Of a DNA stretch of 64,000 nt, positions 25,238 to 34,002 are shown piece after piece. A program made the translations under genes and the position numbers. The first letter of the stretch is position 1, and each line of letters begins with the position of its first letter. Source of the DNA: Ardenticatenaceae bacterium (GTDB lineage Bacteria; Chloroflexota; Anaerolineae; Promineifilales; Promineifilaceae); NCBI GenBank assembly GCA_020634245.1, contig JACKCC010000012.1, forward strand, positions 186,001 through 250,000. Reading direction: 5' to 3'. The notes beneath the pieces are model-generated. The model searched no databases, was not told the DNA's origin, and saw only the letters and a program-made list of their open reading frames with translations.

Positions 25238-26523
25238 ATCACTGGTTCCGTTCTCAATTGTTCACCAACAGTAGATTCAAGGGAACGGCCGTTTTCAACC
25301 CCCATCAACACCGGCATGAAAAAGCCCGCCACAGCTATAACGGCCGTTAACACACCCGTCGCCATAAACCAGGCCCGAATCCCGATGAGGTCGGCCACCG
25401 GCCCGGCGATGATCAACCCCAGGGGGACCGTACTGGAAATGAGGCTGCCGAAGAGCATCATCACCCGCCCTTGCAGTTCCGGCTCAATCGTCGCCTGCAA
25501 AATCGCCATAATCGGGCCGTCAATCAGCGAGATCATTGCCCCAACGACAAAAGCCCCGGCCAATCCCATCACAAACAGCGCTGCCGGCGCCGCCCCCATC
25601 ACAATCAGCCCCGCGCCCAGGCCAATCAAACCAACATTGACTGTAACGATACGCTTTTTGAAACCGCCCCAGGCTCCCAGCGCCAATCCGCCAACCACGA
25701 TACCCACGCCGGTTATCGCTTCCAGCACGCCTAGCTGCATTGCTCCGCCGCCAAAATGGCCGGTGACCAGCAGTGGAATGAGCGAAAAAGCGGGGTTGAG
25801 CAGGATTTTGATGAGCATGGCCATACCGGACATGACCAGCAGCCCCCGCCAACTGCGCAAATAGTTAAATCCCTCGCGCATATCGCTCCAGAAGGAAGCC
25901 AGATTGGTGGCCTCACCGTTGGGCTGCCGCGCCGGTTGGGGCACGTGGATGAAGATGAGGGGCGTAATGGCGAATACGGCCGTTACCACATCAATCGCCA
26001 GCACCCCTTGCAGCGGCATCACCCCCAGCAAAAACGCACCCAATGGAGCCGAAACAATGCTCAAGCCGCCGTTCAACGCCTGGTTCAAGCCTTGAATGCG
26101 TGTCAAATGCTCTTTGGGAACCATCAACGAAGTCGAAGCCATCATCGCCGGCCAATGGAAACTGCCGGCCAGTGAACGAATAAACAGAATGGCAAACACA
26201 TGCCAGATTTGGGCCGCTTCAATCCAGAAAAGGTAAGCCAGCACAACCGTCGCCGCCGCCACCGAGGCATCGGCCGCAAACATGGTCAGACGGCGGTTCC
26301 AACGATCGACCAGCACCCCCACAAACGGCCCTAAAACGACCTGCGGCAAAAATCCGGCCAGCGAAGCCATCGCCAGCACCGTCGCTGAGCCGGTTGTCTG
26401 CGTCAGCCACCAGATGAGGGCAAACTGCACCAATTGGCTGCCTAGTAAGGAAACAGACTGGCCGCTCCAAAGAATAAAAAATGGTTTAAGCGATTGGGAT
26501 GTATTTGTTTCAGCTTGAGTCAT
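25234..26523 (-). CDS. MFS transporter, second of a tandem pair
   Basis: 429 residues from the ATG at 26523; the longer frame adds 22 AT-rich residues without a ribosome site. Same family and arrangement as the downstream gene, with conserved V-D-R-W-N-R-R and the loop sequence T-R-I-Q-G-L-N-Q-A-L-N-G-G. Gene pairs like this often give heterodimers in ABC exporters but not in MFS, so the copies more likely differ in substrate. The 215-bp AT-rich region upstream probably has the promoter for both. Confidence 0.85.
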   Translation of the reverse strand: MTQAETNTSQSLKPFFILWSGQSVSLLGSQLVQFALIWWLTQTTGSATVLAMASLAGFLPQVVLGPFVGVLVDRWNRRLTMFAADASVAAATVVLAYLFWIEAAQIWHVFAILFIRSLAGSFHWPAMMASTSLMVPKEHLTRIQGLNQALNGGLSIVSAPLGAFLLGVMPLQGVLAIDVVTAVFAITPLIFIHVPQPARQPNGEATNLASFWSDMREGFNYLRSWRGLLVMSGMAMLIKILLNPAFSLIPLLVTGHFGGGAMQLGVLEAITGVGIVVGGLALGAWGGFKKRIVTVNVGLIGLGAGLIVMGAAPAALFVMGLAGAFVVGAMISLIDGPIMAILQATIEPELQGRVMMLFGSLISSTVPLGLIIAGPVADLIGIRAWFMATGVLTAVIAVAGFFMPVLMGVENGRSLESTVGEQLRTEPVI

Positions 26524-26738
26524 GATTGTTCGTTTCCAGAAAATTACATGCGTAATCAGAATAGTAAAATCAATTATTAATTTTGTCAAGGTGTATATTT
26601 AATATTTTTATAAATTTGTCAATTATTTTTATATCGATGGTGATTTTTGTAAAAAGTGGGGCGGGAAACGGCCGTTTCTTGCCCACCCTGTAATCGTGAT
26701 ACAATATTCACGAAGTTGCACAAATGAGGTGGCAGCAA
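26524..26738. other. AT-rich divergent promoter region
   Basis: 215 bp between the leftward MFS pair and the rightward thioredoxin gene. It is much more AT-rich than its neighbours up to 26640, then contains GTGATACAATATTCAC (about 26696-26711), a dyad overlapping a possible -10 TACAAT for the thioredoxin gene. GAGGTGG precedes the ATG at 26739. Confidence 0.5.
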
Positions 26739-27575
26739 ATGGCTGGTACAGACAACATTATCAACGTTTCCGAAGCCGATTTTGAATACGAAGTGATTCA
26801 GCAATCCTTCGACACACCGGTCGTCGTCGATTTTTTGGCGCCCTGGTGTGGCCCCTGCCGCATGTTAACTCCCATCCTGGAAAAATTGGCCGCTGATCCC
26901 AACCACATCTTCATCCTGGCCAAAATCAACGTCGACGAAAGTCCCAACATCGCCATGCGCTTCCGCGTCCAGGGCATTCCGGCCGTCAAAGCGTTCCGTG
27001 ATGGCGAAGTCGTTGGCGAATTTAGCGGCGCAATGCCGGAGCAGCGCGTGCGCCAGTTCATCCAAAAAATTGCCCCCAGCACCGCCGACAATCAGCTCAG
27101 TGAAGCCAACAGCCTGCTGGCTACCCGCCACTGGAGCGAGGCCGAAACCGCCTATCGCCGCATTTTGTCACAGCATCCTTATCATCCTGTCGCCACGCTG
27201 AATCTGGCCCGCGCCTTGCTGGCTCAAGGGGAAGGCTGTGAAGCGATCCGCCATCTGAAAGCGGTAACGGATGGCCCGGAGCTAATTTTAGCGCAAAAAC
27301 TGCTGCCACTGGGCAATTATTTATGTCAAACGAGCGAGTTGACCGCTGGCTGGGAAGATGATGTGCCGCTGATTGAGATTCAATACCGGCAGGTCAGCCA
27401 CATCTGGGAGCGGGCCAACTTTGCCGCCGCCATGGACGGGCTGCTGGATGTGCTGCGTCAGGACAAGAACTATGGCGAGGCCAAAGCGGTCCTGCTGGCC
27501 ATTTTTGAACTGCTTGGGGACGTTGATCCCCTAACCCAAACGTACCGCCGAGAGCTGGCTTCTGTGCTGTTTTAG
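26739..27575 (+). CDS. Thioredoxin-TPR protein (CnoX/YbbN-like)
   Basis: 278 residues from the ATG at 26739, chosen because GAGGTGG lies six bases upstream. The N-terminal 110 residues are a thioredoxin domain with the intact W-C-G-P-C active site, cis-Pro in G-I-P-A-V, and V-V-V-D-F-L-A-P. The rest is TPR-like with a conserved A-R-A-L-L-A-Q-G-E. In E. coli CnoX, a chaperone-holdase that protects GroEL substrates under oxidative stress, the CxxC is lost; here it is intact, so real redox activity is likely too. No signal peptide; cytoplasmic. Confidence 0.85.
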   Translation: MAGTDNIINVSEADFEYEVIQQSFDTPVVVDFLAPWCGPCRMLTPILEKLAADPNHIFILAKINVDESPNIAMRFRVQGIPAVKAFRDGEVVGEFSGAMPEQRVRQFIQKIAPSTADNQLSEANSLLATRHWSEAETAYRRILSQHPYHPVATLNLARALLAQGEGCEAIRHLKAVTDGPELILAQKLLPLGNYLCQTSELTAGWEDDVPLIEIQYRQVSHIWERANFAAAMDGLLDVLRQDKNYGEAKAVLLAIFELLGDVDPLTQTYRRELASVLF

Positions 27576-27576
27576 C

Positions 27577-27639
27577 AGTGCCAGGCAAAGGGCGGAACGG
27601 CCTGGTTTGAATAGGTGCTTAAGCCCTTTGCCTGGCACT
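27577..27639. repeat. 17-bp inverted repeat (AGTGCCAGGCA family)
   Basis: AGTGCCAGGCAAAGGGC (27577-27593) is perfectly inverted at 27623-27639 around a 29-base loop, right after the thioredoxin gene. A related inverted repeat sits at 51800-51863. It probably acts as a terminator-like or mRNA-end structure. Confidence 0.7.
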
Positions 27640-27662
27640 TTGCACCCACTTTCCTTAATCGC

Positions 27663-27691
27663 TTGACAAGTGGACTTATATAAATTATAAT
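27663..27691 (+). promoter_or_regulatory. Consensus sigma70-type promoter of the SPFH gene
   Basis: TTGACA (27663-27668), a 17-base gap and TATAAT (27686-27691): a perfect consensus, the strongest promoter seen in the window. Transcription would begin near 27698, inside the operator that follows. Confidence 0.85.
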
Positions 27692-27710
27692 TAGTGTAGT
27701 TAATACACTA
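27692..27710. promoter_or_regulatory. Operator TAGTGTA-n5-TACACTA at the start site
   Basis: Perfect 7-bp dyad immediately after the -10. A second, similar dyad, GTGTA-n5-TACAC, lies at 27756-27770. Two such sites downstream of a consensus promoter suggest a repressor, possibly of GntR/YtrA type; the regulator is not identified here. Confidence 0.6.
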
Positions 27711-27721
27711 TATTACTTTTC

Positions 27722-27745
27722 AGGGGTTCGCCCCTTTTATTTTTT
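27722..27745 (+). terminator. Leader terminator with TTCG tetraloop
   Basis: AGGGG-TTCG-CCCCT is followed by TTTATTTTTT: a short intrinsic terminator between the promoter and the gene 43 bp further on. Together with flanking operators it may be an attenuator. Confidence 0.55.
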
Positions 27746-27755
27746 GAGATTATTC

Positions 27756-27770
27756 GTGTAGTTTTTACAC
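27756..27770. promoter_or_regulatory. Second operator GTGTA-n5-TACAC
   Basis: Same GTGTAGTT...TACAC pattern as the operator at 27692-27710, 64 bases centre to centre (about six helical turns), so the two sites may be bridged by one repressor oligomer. Confidence 0.5.
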
Positions 27771-27787
27771 TTTCAAGGAGGTTTTGC

Positions 27788-28801
27788 ATGTTTGGGATCA
27801 ATTATCTTAAAACCGGCCCCACCCATTATGTGATTCATTATCAAAACGGCCGTATCTGTCACAGCGGCACCGGTCTGGCCTTTTTCTATTACCGCCCCGC
27901 TTCGACCATCGCCGTCGTGCCGGTGGGCAGTGATGACGTGCCCTTTATCTTTAACGAAATCACAGCCGATTTCCAACCCATCACCATCCAGGGGCAGCTC
28001 ACCTACTGCATCACCGATGCCGAACTGGTCGCTTCCCTGCTGGATTACACGATTGACGGCGAAGTTGACCATTATCTGACCGATGACCCGGAAAAGCTGG
28101 CCCAACGGCTGGTCAACCTGGTTCAGGTAGCGGCACGGGCGGAAATGCAGCAACGGCCGTTACGCCAGGCCACCCACGCCTCCGATGAAGTCGCCAACCG
28201 GGTGCTGGCTGCCGTCCGCCAGGACCCGGCATTGGCCGCCCTTGGCGTGGAGATTCTGACGCTGACCATCCTGGCCATCAAACCAACGCCGGAAACGGCC
28301 CGCGCCCTGGAAGCCAAAGCCCGCGAGGATTTGCTCCAGCAGGCCGACCTGGCCATCTATGACCGGCGCAACGCCTCGGTGGAGCAGGAACGGCGCATCA
28401 AAGAGAACGAGTTGAACACCGAATTGGCCGTTGAGTCCAAAAAGCGGCAAATCCGCGAAGCCAAAGCGGAAGCCGACCTGGCCGTGGAACAAAAAGAGCA
28501 GGAAATCCGCGAAATCAAACTGGCCGGTCAAATCAAGCTGGAAAATGAGCGCAAGCAATTTGTCATCGCCCGCACGGAGAACGCCCGCGCCGAGGCCGAT
28601 GTGCAGGCGTATGCGGTGGCTGCCGGGTTACGGCCGTTGCAGGAACTCGACGAGAGCACCCGCCAACTCCTGGCCATGCAGTCGGCCGAACCGCGCCTGA
28701 TGGTGACTATGGCCCTCAAGGAAATGGCCCAAAACGCGGCCAAGATCGGCCAGTTGAATATCTCGCCGGATTTGTTGGAAGCGCTCATGCTGCGCGAATA
28801 A
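27788..28801 (+). CDS. SPFH/band-7 domain protein with long coiled coil
   Basis: 337 residues with AAGGAGG before the ATG. The first 190 or so residues read as an SPFH domain (near the end, P-A-L-A-A-L-G-V-E-I-L-T-L-T-I-L). A highly charged helix follows (about 205-290), with repeated E-I-R-E and K-x-x-E, and then a short C-terminal domain (P-R-L-M-V-T-M-A-L-K-E-M-A). Unlike flotillins or stomatins, no N-terminal membrane segment is visible, so membrane contact may be peripheral. Such proteins form large ring scaffolds. The strong regulated promoter suggests a stress-induced role. Confidence 0.8.
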   Translation: MFGINYLKTGPTHYVIHYQNGRICHSGTGLAFFYYRPASTIAVVPVGSDDVPFIFNEITADFQPITIQGQLTYCITDAELVASLLDYTIDGEVDHYLTDDPEKLAQRLVNLVQVAARAEMQQRPLRQATHASDEVANRVLAAVRQDPALAALGVEILTLTILAIKPTPETARALEAKAREDLLQQADLAIYDRRNASVEQERRIKENELNTELAVESKKRQIREAKAEADLAVEQKEQEIREIKLAGQIKLENERKQFVIARTENARAEADVQAYAVAAGLRPLQELDESTRQLLAMQSAEPRLMVTMALKEMAQNAAKIGQLNISPDLLEALMLRE

Positions 28802-28805
28802 AATG

Positions 28806-28878
28806 AACGGGTGAAGGGGTGAAAAGGTGAAGGGGTGAGTTCACCCTTTCACCCGCTCACCCCTTCACCCCCTCATCT
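28806..28878. repeat. GGTGAAGGGGTGA tandem/inverted repeat (copy 2)
   Basis: Units of GGGTGAAGGGGTGA then TCACCCTTTCACCC and CACCCCTTCACCCC give a long imperfect hairpin between the SPFH gene and the NAD-kinase-like gene. It fills almost the whole gap and reaches to the ATG of the next gene, so it may also mask the ribosome site. Confidence 0.65.
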
Positions 28879-28886
28879 TTAGAAAG

Positions 28887-29813
28887 ATGTACGAAAAAAT
28901 CATCCTCATCACCCGTAAGACCCGGCTGGAAGGGCTAATCGAGCGGTTCAACACCAAGGCGCAGGCCAAGTTTTACATTGAGCACAGCGGCGGCGATTTT
29001 GGCCTGTACCAGCAGGAGCATGATATTTATTATGCTGCTGTAACCGCATTGCAGCGCAGTTTGCAAGGGCTGCTCAAATTACAGTGCATCGAGCGGGAAT
29101 TTCTCTCCAATTTCATCTTTAGCAAGACCGATCTGGTGGTGACGATTGGCATTGACGGGCTGGTGGTGAACACGGCCAAATATCTCACTGGGCAGCCGCT
29201 CATCGCTGTGAATCCTGATCCGGCCCATATTGACGGCATTTTGCTGCCGTTTGCCGTACCGCAAGCCGCAGCGGCTGTGCAGCGCACCCTGCAAGGTGCG
29301 GCCGTTATCAAACCGATCACCATGGCCGAAGCCAGACTGAACGACGGCCAGCGGCTGCTGGCGTTTAATGATTTGTTCATTGGCCGGCAGGATCATGTGT
29401 CGGCGCGATATAAGATTGCAGTGGGGAACGGCCGTTCTGAACACCACTCCTCCAGCGGCATCATCGTCTCCACCGGGGCCGGCGCCACCGGCTGGCTGAG
29501 CAGCCTGTTCAACATGGCCAATGGGATGATGGCTGGCTTTGGCAGCGGCGCAGGATTAGAACCACCAAATATGAACTGGGACAGCGAACAGCTTCTTTAC
29601 GTCGTGCGCGAGCCATTTATCAGCAAAACGTCGGCCGCCGGCATCGTTTGCGGCACAATTACGTCGGAAGCGCCGCTGCGGCTGGAATCGGCCATGCCCG
29701 AAGGTGGCGTCATCTTTAGCGATGGCGTCATCGCCGATTATCTGGCCTTCAACGCCGGAACCAGCGCCACGATCGGGCTGGCCCGGCGAAAAACAAATCT
29801 GGTGGTGTCATAA
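28887..29813 (+). CDS. NAD kinase-like protein
   Basis: 308 residues related to ATP-NAD kinase/diacylglycerol kinase folds. The usual G-G-D-G is here G-I-D-G (near residue 88); the N-D motif is present (F-N-D-L-F-I-G) and the G-x-x-V-S-T-G-A-G-A-T-G-W segment near 190-200 fits the kinase core. It is longer than minimal NAD kinases. Altered G-I-D-G suggests either a variant NAD kinase or a relative with another substrate. It is one gene in a rightward row with the SPFH protein, separated by a repeat. Confidence 0.7.
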   Translation: MYEKIILITRKTRLEGLIERFNTKAQAKFYIEHSGGDFGLYQQEHDIYYAAVTALQRSLQGLLKLQCIEREFLSNFIFSKTDLVVTIGIDGLVVNTAKYLTGQPLIAVNPDPAHIDGILLPFAVPQAAAAVQRTLQGAAVIKPITMAEARLNDGQRLLAFNDLFIGRQDHVSARYKIAVGNGRSEHHSSSGIIVSTGAGATGWLSSLFNMANGMMAGFGSGAGLEPPNMNWDSEQLLYVVREPFISKTSAAGIVCGTITSEAPLRLESAMPEGGVIFSDGVIADYLAFNAGTSATIGLARRKTNLVVS

Positions 29814-29816
29814 ATT

Positions 29817-29880
29817 TGTCATACGTCATAAAGCCATGCATCAGTGCTGACGAATGACGCTTGTGACGCATGACGTATAA
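29817..29880. repeat. Diverged GTCATACGTCA / TGACGCATGACGTAT repeat
   Basis: GTCATACGTCAT faces ATGACG and GTGACGCATGACGTAT; the family is that of 19925 and 22916 but diverged. A likely terminator after the kinase-like gene. The remaining stretch to 30012 contains GTTATAATG (possible -10) and an 'ACCACCGCGG' repeat piece. Confidence 0.5.
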
Positions 29881-30012
29881 ACTGTTTTATCACGGTCAAT
29901 TTACATGCACGACGCCTTGAGAATGTTATAATGCCAGTGTAAAATGCAGCTTCTTGAAAATTTCTCTGCGTTCTCCGCACCACCGCGGTTATTTTCGCAG
30001 GAGTAAGATGAA

Positions 30013-30864
30013 ATGGAAATTTCACTGGCCGACGAAAGGGCGTTATTGCTGAAAGAACAATTAAGCATGGATCAGGCCGAGGGCCGTGCCTGGAGCCAGA
30101 AACTGGACGCTTTTGGCCGGATGGCCAAGGTCACCGGCATCTTACAGCGCCCCAAAGATGATGATTTTGAGCTGGTGTACAAAGAGCAGCGCTACCAGCC
30201 GTTCTGGCACATTGTGTGCAGCGCCCGCTATGTATATGAGCGGCAGCGTGAATTTCCGCTCTCGTTAAGCGGGTCGGAAGTGCAAAAGGTGACGTTGGGT
30301 GAACGGGATCATGAGGTGGTCAACGGCCGTATCATCCTCATTGGCACTGAACACTGCCGCGAAGAACCCCGCAAAGAAGTGTTTGTCGACGGCTACAGCG
30401 GCGAAGAAATGCCGTCTTTAGCCGATTATTTACAGCACCCGGCTAACGAAGTGCCGGTCGATTATCTGGACGAGCTGCCTAATCAAGGAATTATTGTCGT
30501 GCCGCCGCAGGGGAGAGCAACGGCCGTTGTCCGGGACGTGCTTCTGGGCATCCTCAAAAGCGTCCGCGCCGACCGCATCCTGGAAGACCACGTCGAAGTC
30601 GAGCGGATCGACCTTTACTACCGCCCTGTTTACGCCTTTCAATATCGCTGGAAATCCAAGCAGCGTGAGGCCGTGCTGGAATTTGATGGTGTCACCGGAA
30701 AACCCCAGGCCGATGGTAAGACCTTCCAGCAGTATGTGGGCAAAATCATGGATCCAGAATTTCTGTTTGATGTGAGTACCGAAACGATTGATTTGCTGGT
30801 TCCCGGTGGTGGTCTGGTCATGAAACTGGCCCGTAAAGGTTACGACGCGGCTAAAAAATCTTAA
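30013..30864 (+). CDS. Conserved protein of unknown function
   Basis: 283 residues, soluble, no signal peptide or membrane segment. I do not recognise the family. Features: a charged N-terminus, W-H-I-V-C-S-A-R-Y-V-Y near residue 66, a central acidic stretch, I-D-L-Y-Y-R-P-V-Y-A-F-Q-Y-R-W in the last third, and a C-terminal amphipathic G-G-L-V-M-K-L-A-R. The length and internal aromatic pattern suggest a binding domain repeated loosely (H-I-V-x-x-x-R-Y-x-Y and Y-Y-R-P-V-Y-A-F). The promoter candidate GTTATAAT lies about 80 bp upstream. Confidence 0.65.
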   Translation: MEISLADERALLLKEQLSMDQAEGRAWSQKLDAFGRMAKVTGILQRPKDDDFELVYKEQRYQPFWHIVCSARYVYERQREFPLSLSGSEVQKVTLGERDHEVVNGRIILIGTEHCREEPRKEVFVDGYSGEEMPSLADYLQHPANEVPVDYLDELPNQGIIVVPPQGRATAVVRDVLLGILKSVRADRILEDHVEVERIDLYYRPVYAFQYRWKSKQREAVLEFDGVTGKPQADGKTFQQYVGKIMDPEFLFDVSTETIDLLVPGGGLVMKLARKGYDAAKKS

Positions 30865-30913
30865 GCCCTTCAAATTTTGGAGCACTTTGGTTAACTGGAA
30901 GTACAACACACAA

Positions 30914-32056
30914 ATGGAAACACGTGATCTACGCCTCGATTTTTTGCGAGGCTATTTTGTGTTTGTCATGACCATTAATCATTTGGGGACTTTCCCAGCA
31001 TGGACACGGCCTTTGACTGGTGGAAACAAGTTATGGGTATCGGCGGCGGAAGGGTTTATTATGATTTCCGGGTTGGTATTGGGGGTTCTTTACCGGCAGC
31101 GGGTCGCCCAAAAGGGTTGGCGTTGGTCCACCAGGCAAATTGGATGGCGGGCGTGGCATTTGTACTTGTTGGGGGCAGTAGGTCAGCTTATTTTGGCAAC
31201 AGGCGATTATCTGATGCGGCTGCTGTGGGAACGGCCGTCGCCCCTCCCCACGAATTACTGGCATCTACTGGAAGGGGCACTATTGCATACACGCTACGAT
31301 TTTGTTTACGTTGACTTATTGCCATTATACGCCATTTTACTGCCATTAGGTCTGGCGGCTGTTTATTTCTTGCGCTATGGAAAATGGAAACTGGTGATCG
31401 CGGCCTCGTTTTTATTATGGTATATGACGCGAACAGACCCAACTGCGTTAAAGCTGCTACGAATCGGGTTTAACCCGTTGTCCTGGCAGTTCCCTTTTAT
31501 TTTGAATGTTACCATTGGTTATTACCGGCAAGAAATCGGCGAATGGTGGGGAAAACGGCCGTTTCCCCGGCTTACTTCTGCCCTTTTAATCAGTTCATCC
31601 TTGGCCTGGCTTACCATCAGCTACCAGGTCACCTTTCATGATCTGTGGCCAGGTATCGATTGGTCACTAATTAACCGAATTCTCTTTGACAAACTCTCCG
31701 TCGCCCCAGGCCGGATTATCCTGGCCTTTTGGATATTTGCTGGCATCTATGAATTAGTAAACCGATGTTGGAAGATTTGGCAGCGATTGTTAAGCTGGTT
31801 AATGTTGCCATTAGGCCAGGAGGCCCTCATTGCCTACCTGGTTCAAGGGTTTATGAGCTACTTTATTTCGCGCTTGCCTGGCTACCCCTTCCCCGAACAC
31901 GACCCGGTCATCATGGGATTTATCCACTTAGGGGCAGTCCTGTTCGTCTGGGAAGTTACACGCCTTATTGCTCGCCTGTTAGAAAACCCGCGATTCAATC
32001 GACTGTCAAACATTCCCACCTTTGCTCTCAAAACATCTTCTAAAACCAACGCGTAA
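30914..32056 (+). CDS. OpgC-like membrane acyltransferase
   Basis: About 380 residues from the ATG at 30914; a TTG nine codons earlier (30887) has GGAG closer and is possible. About ten transmembrane segments. N-terminal R-D-L-R-L-D-F-L-R-G-Y-F-V-F-V-M-T-I-N-H is the OpgC signature with the conserved Asp and Arg, and a second His-containing region follows. OpgC succinylates periplasmic glucans in Proteobacteria; in Chloroflexota homologues the acceptor is unknown, perhaps an exopolysaccharide or wall polymer. It sits after the unknown soluble protein and converges on the AOR gene. Confidence 0.8.
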   Translation: METRDLRLDFLRGYFVFVMTINHLGTFPAWTRPLTGGNKLWVSAAEGFIMISGLVLGVLYRQRVAQKGWRWSTRQIGWRAWHLYLLGAVGQLILATGDYLMRLLWERPSPLPTNYWHLLEGALLHTRYDFVYVDLLPLYAILLPLGLAAVYFLRYGKWKLVIAASFLLWYMTRTDPTALKLLRIGFNPLSWQFPFILNVTIGYYRQEIGEWWGKRPFPRLTSALLISSSLAWLTISYQVTFHDLWPGIDWSLINRILFDKLSVAPGRIILAFWIFAGIYELVNRCWKIWQRLLSWLMLPLGQEALIAYLVQGFMSYFISRLPGYPFPEHDPVIMGFIHLGAVLFVWEVTRLIARLLENPRFNRLSNIPTFALKTSSKTNA

Positions 32057-32058
32057 AA

Positions 32059-34002
32059 TTACTCGCACTTAGCCAGTAACAAAAAGTCTGCCACCCATTT
32101 CAAGCCAAGCCGCTGCAAAGTCGCATGTGTTGGTATCCCCGTGGCCACATCCCAACCACAAAGTTCATAGTAAACATCTTTAGCCGCTTCCAACTGTTTT
32201 TCGGTAAAGATGAACCCGTCTGATGCCCCGCCGCGCAGTGCTTGGGTCATCTTTTTGGGCAGGATGTCATCAGCGCGCGTTAAGCCTTCGCGAGCATTGA
32301 AAGCGCGCAGCATGTTCAGGCGGCGTTCACCGACAGCCATTAATTCCTCCAGGGTGACGTCCCAACCGGTGATGGTTTTTACGGCCGTTACCAACTGCTG
32401 TGGTCCATAAAGCTGCCAGGCCGGGCCATAAACAAACTGGCACACATTCACCGAATCGAGGCTGCTGTAAAAAAGCTCCGTTAACAGGGCAAAACGCACT
32501 TTTTCCGCGCCCAGCGAATAGGCATCCTGCTGTTCGGTCAAGCCTAATGGGGCTAATCGCTCCCGGTAATGCTCAAACCCGCCTTCATAAGCCGGATCAT
32601 GCTCTGACGATTGATGATCGGCGCCAAACGGGTTAACGGCGTAGATAAGACCCAGACTGCGTTTGACCTGGGGCATGTGGGCTGGCATTTCCTGCTTTTT
32701 GGTGGCCATGACTAAATCCTCCGTGCCCCGGCCAATTTGCGCCGCCGCCCGCGCTGACCCCTCGGCCAGCAAATCACCAAACCTCTCTCGCCGGCCAATC
32801 ATTTCGGTTAGTTTGACCATGCTGGCCGCGTTGCCATAGCTCAAATCCAGGCCATCCGTGTCTTCCAGGGTGATGCGGCCTTCATCAAAGCAGTTGAAAG
32901 CCCAGGCAATCGTCGCCCCGCAGGAGATGGTGTCCAGGCCATACTGGTTGCAAAGTTGGTTGGCCTGGGCGACGGCCGCCAGATCGGAAACGCCACAGTA
33001 GCTGCCGAACGTAGACAGCGTTTCATACTCCGGCCCACCGTAGGCCGCTTCGACCGGGTAGTTGCCCTTATTAATTTCGACGACGCGTTTGCAGCGGATT
33101 GTGCAGGCGTAGCAGGTGTCGCGCCCCAGCCGGTCTTGCTTACCCTGCTCCGCGCCACGCAAAATCGTATCGTACATCACTTCGCCGCTGATGGCTTCGG
33201 CGTCGGCAAAAACGCCGCTGTCCCAGTTATAGCTGGGCAGCCCGCCGGCGATGTGCTGGGGCATGACGACTTCGGCCGTACCAAATTTGGCCAATCCCGC
33301 CACTTCCGAATCAGGTACAGTTTTTGCTCCCCAGCGAGCTAGTTGGTTCAATTCTTTGCTGTCGGCCACCGACGGCCGTTGACTGCCGCGCACGACGACC
33401 GCTTTGAGTTTTTTGCTGCCCATCACTGCGCCCATCCCGGTACGGCCGTTCGCCCGATTCTTCATGTTGATCAAAGCTGCAAACCGGACGCCGCGCTCGC
33501 CGGCCGGGCCACATTGCAGCACCTGGGCTTTTTTATCGCCCAGTTCTTCTTGAATCGTGTCCTCAACTTCGCCGGTCAGTTTACCCCATAAATGAGCCGC
33601 ATCGCGCAGTTCGGCCTGGCCGTCATGCACCCACAAATAAACTGGTGCGGCTGCCTGCCCGTAAATGACAATGGCATCGAATCCGGCAAATTTCAGCTCG
33701 GCCGGCCAAAAGCCGCCGCACTGGGAGTCGCCAATAGCATCGGTCAAGGGAGATTTGGCAACGGCCGTCATCCGGCTCTGCCCGGAAATGGCAGCACCTG
33801 TCAGCGCACCCAGAGCTAACACCAGCGTGTTGTCCGGCCCCAGTGGATCAGCGTGGGCTGGTGTGTGGTTGAGGACGTAATGCATCCCCAGGGCACTGCC
33901 ACCCATGTAAAAACGGTAGAATGCGGGGGACGGCCGTTCAATCTCGATTTCGCCCGTCGTCAGATTAACGTGCAGTATCTGCCCCTGAAATCCGTGAAGC
34001 AT
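32059..34002 (-). CDS. aor: Tungsten-dependent aldehyde ferredoxin oxidoreductase
   Basis: 647 residues, normal for AOR, which oxidises aldehydes to acids with ferredoxin as acceptor using a tungstopterin and one [4Fe-4S] cluster. Cys ligands are visible: C-Y-A-C-T-I-R-C (CxxCxxxC, about residue 297) and a later Cys in S-L-D-S-V-N-V-C near 494. The pterin-binding stretch G-A-L-T-G-A and A-N-G-R-T-G-M-G-A-V-M-G-S-K-K are intact. A MoaD-like gene follows the usual order just upstream on the same strand, as often found for this family. Substrate and physiological acceptor are unknown. Confidence 0.92.
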   Translation of the reverse strand: MLHGFQGQILHVNLTTGEIEIERPSPAFYRFYMGGSALGMHYVLNHTPAHADPLGPDNTLVLALGALTGAAISGQSRMTAVAKSPLTDAIGDSQCGGFWPAELKFAGFDAIVIYGQAAAPVYLWVHDGQAELRDAAHLWGKLTGEVEDTIQEELGDKKAQVLQCGPAGERGVRFAALINMKNRANGRTGMGAVMGSKKLKAVVVRGSQRPSVADSKELNQLARWGAKTVPDSEVAGLAKFGTAEVVMPQHIAGGLPSYNWDSGVFADAEAISGEVMYDTILRGAEQGKQDRLGRDTCYACTIRCKRVVEINKGNYPVEAAYGGPEYETLSTFGSYCGVSDLAAVAQANQLCNQYGLDTISCGATIAWAFNCFDEGRITLEDTDGLDLSYGNAASMVKLTEMIGRRERFGDLLAEGSARAAAQIGRGTEDLVMATKKQEMPAHMPQVKRSLGLIYAVNPFGADHQSSEHDPAYEGGFEHYRERLAPLGLTEQQDAYSLGAEKVRFALLTELFYSSLDSVNVCQFVYGPAWQLYGPQQLVTAVKTITGWDVTLEELMAVGERRLNMLRAFNAREGLTRADDILPKKMTQALRGGASDGFIFTEKQLEAAKDVYYELCGWDVATGIPTHATLQRLGLKWVADFLLLAKCE

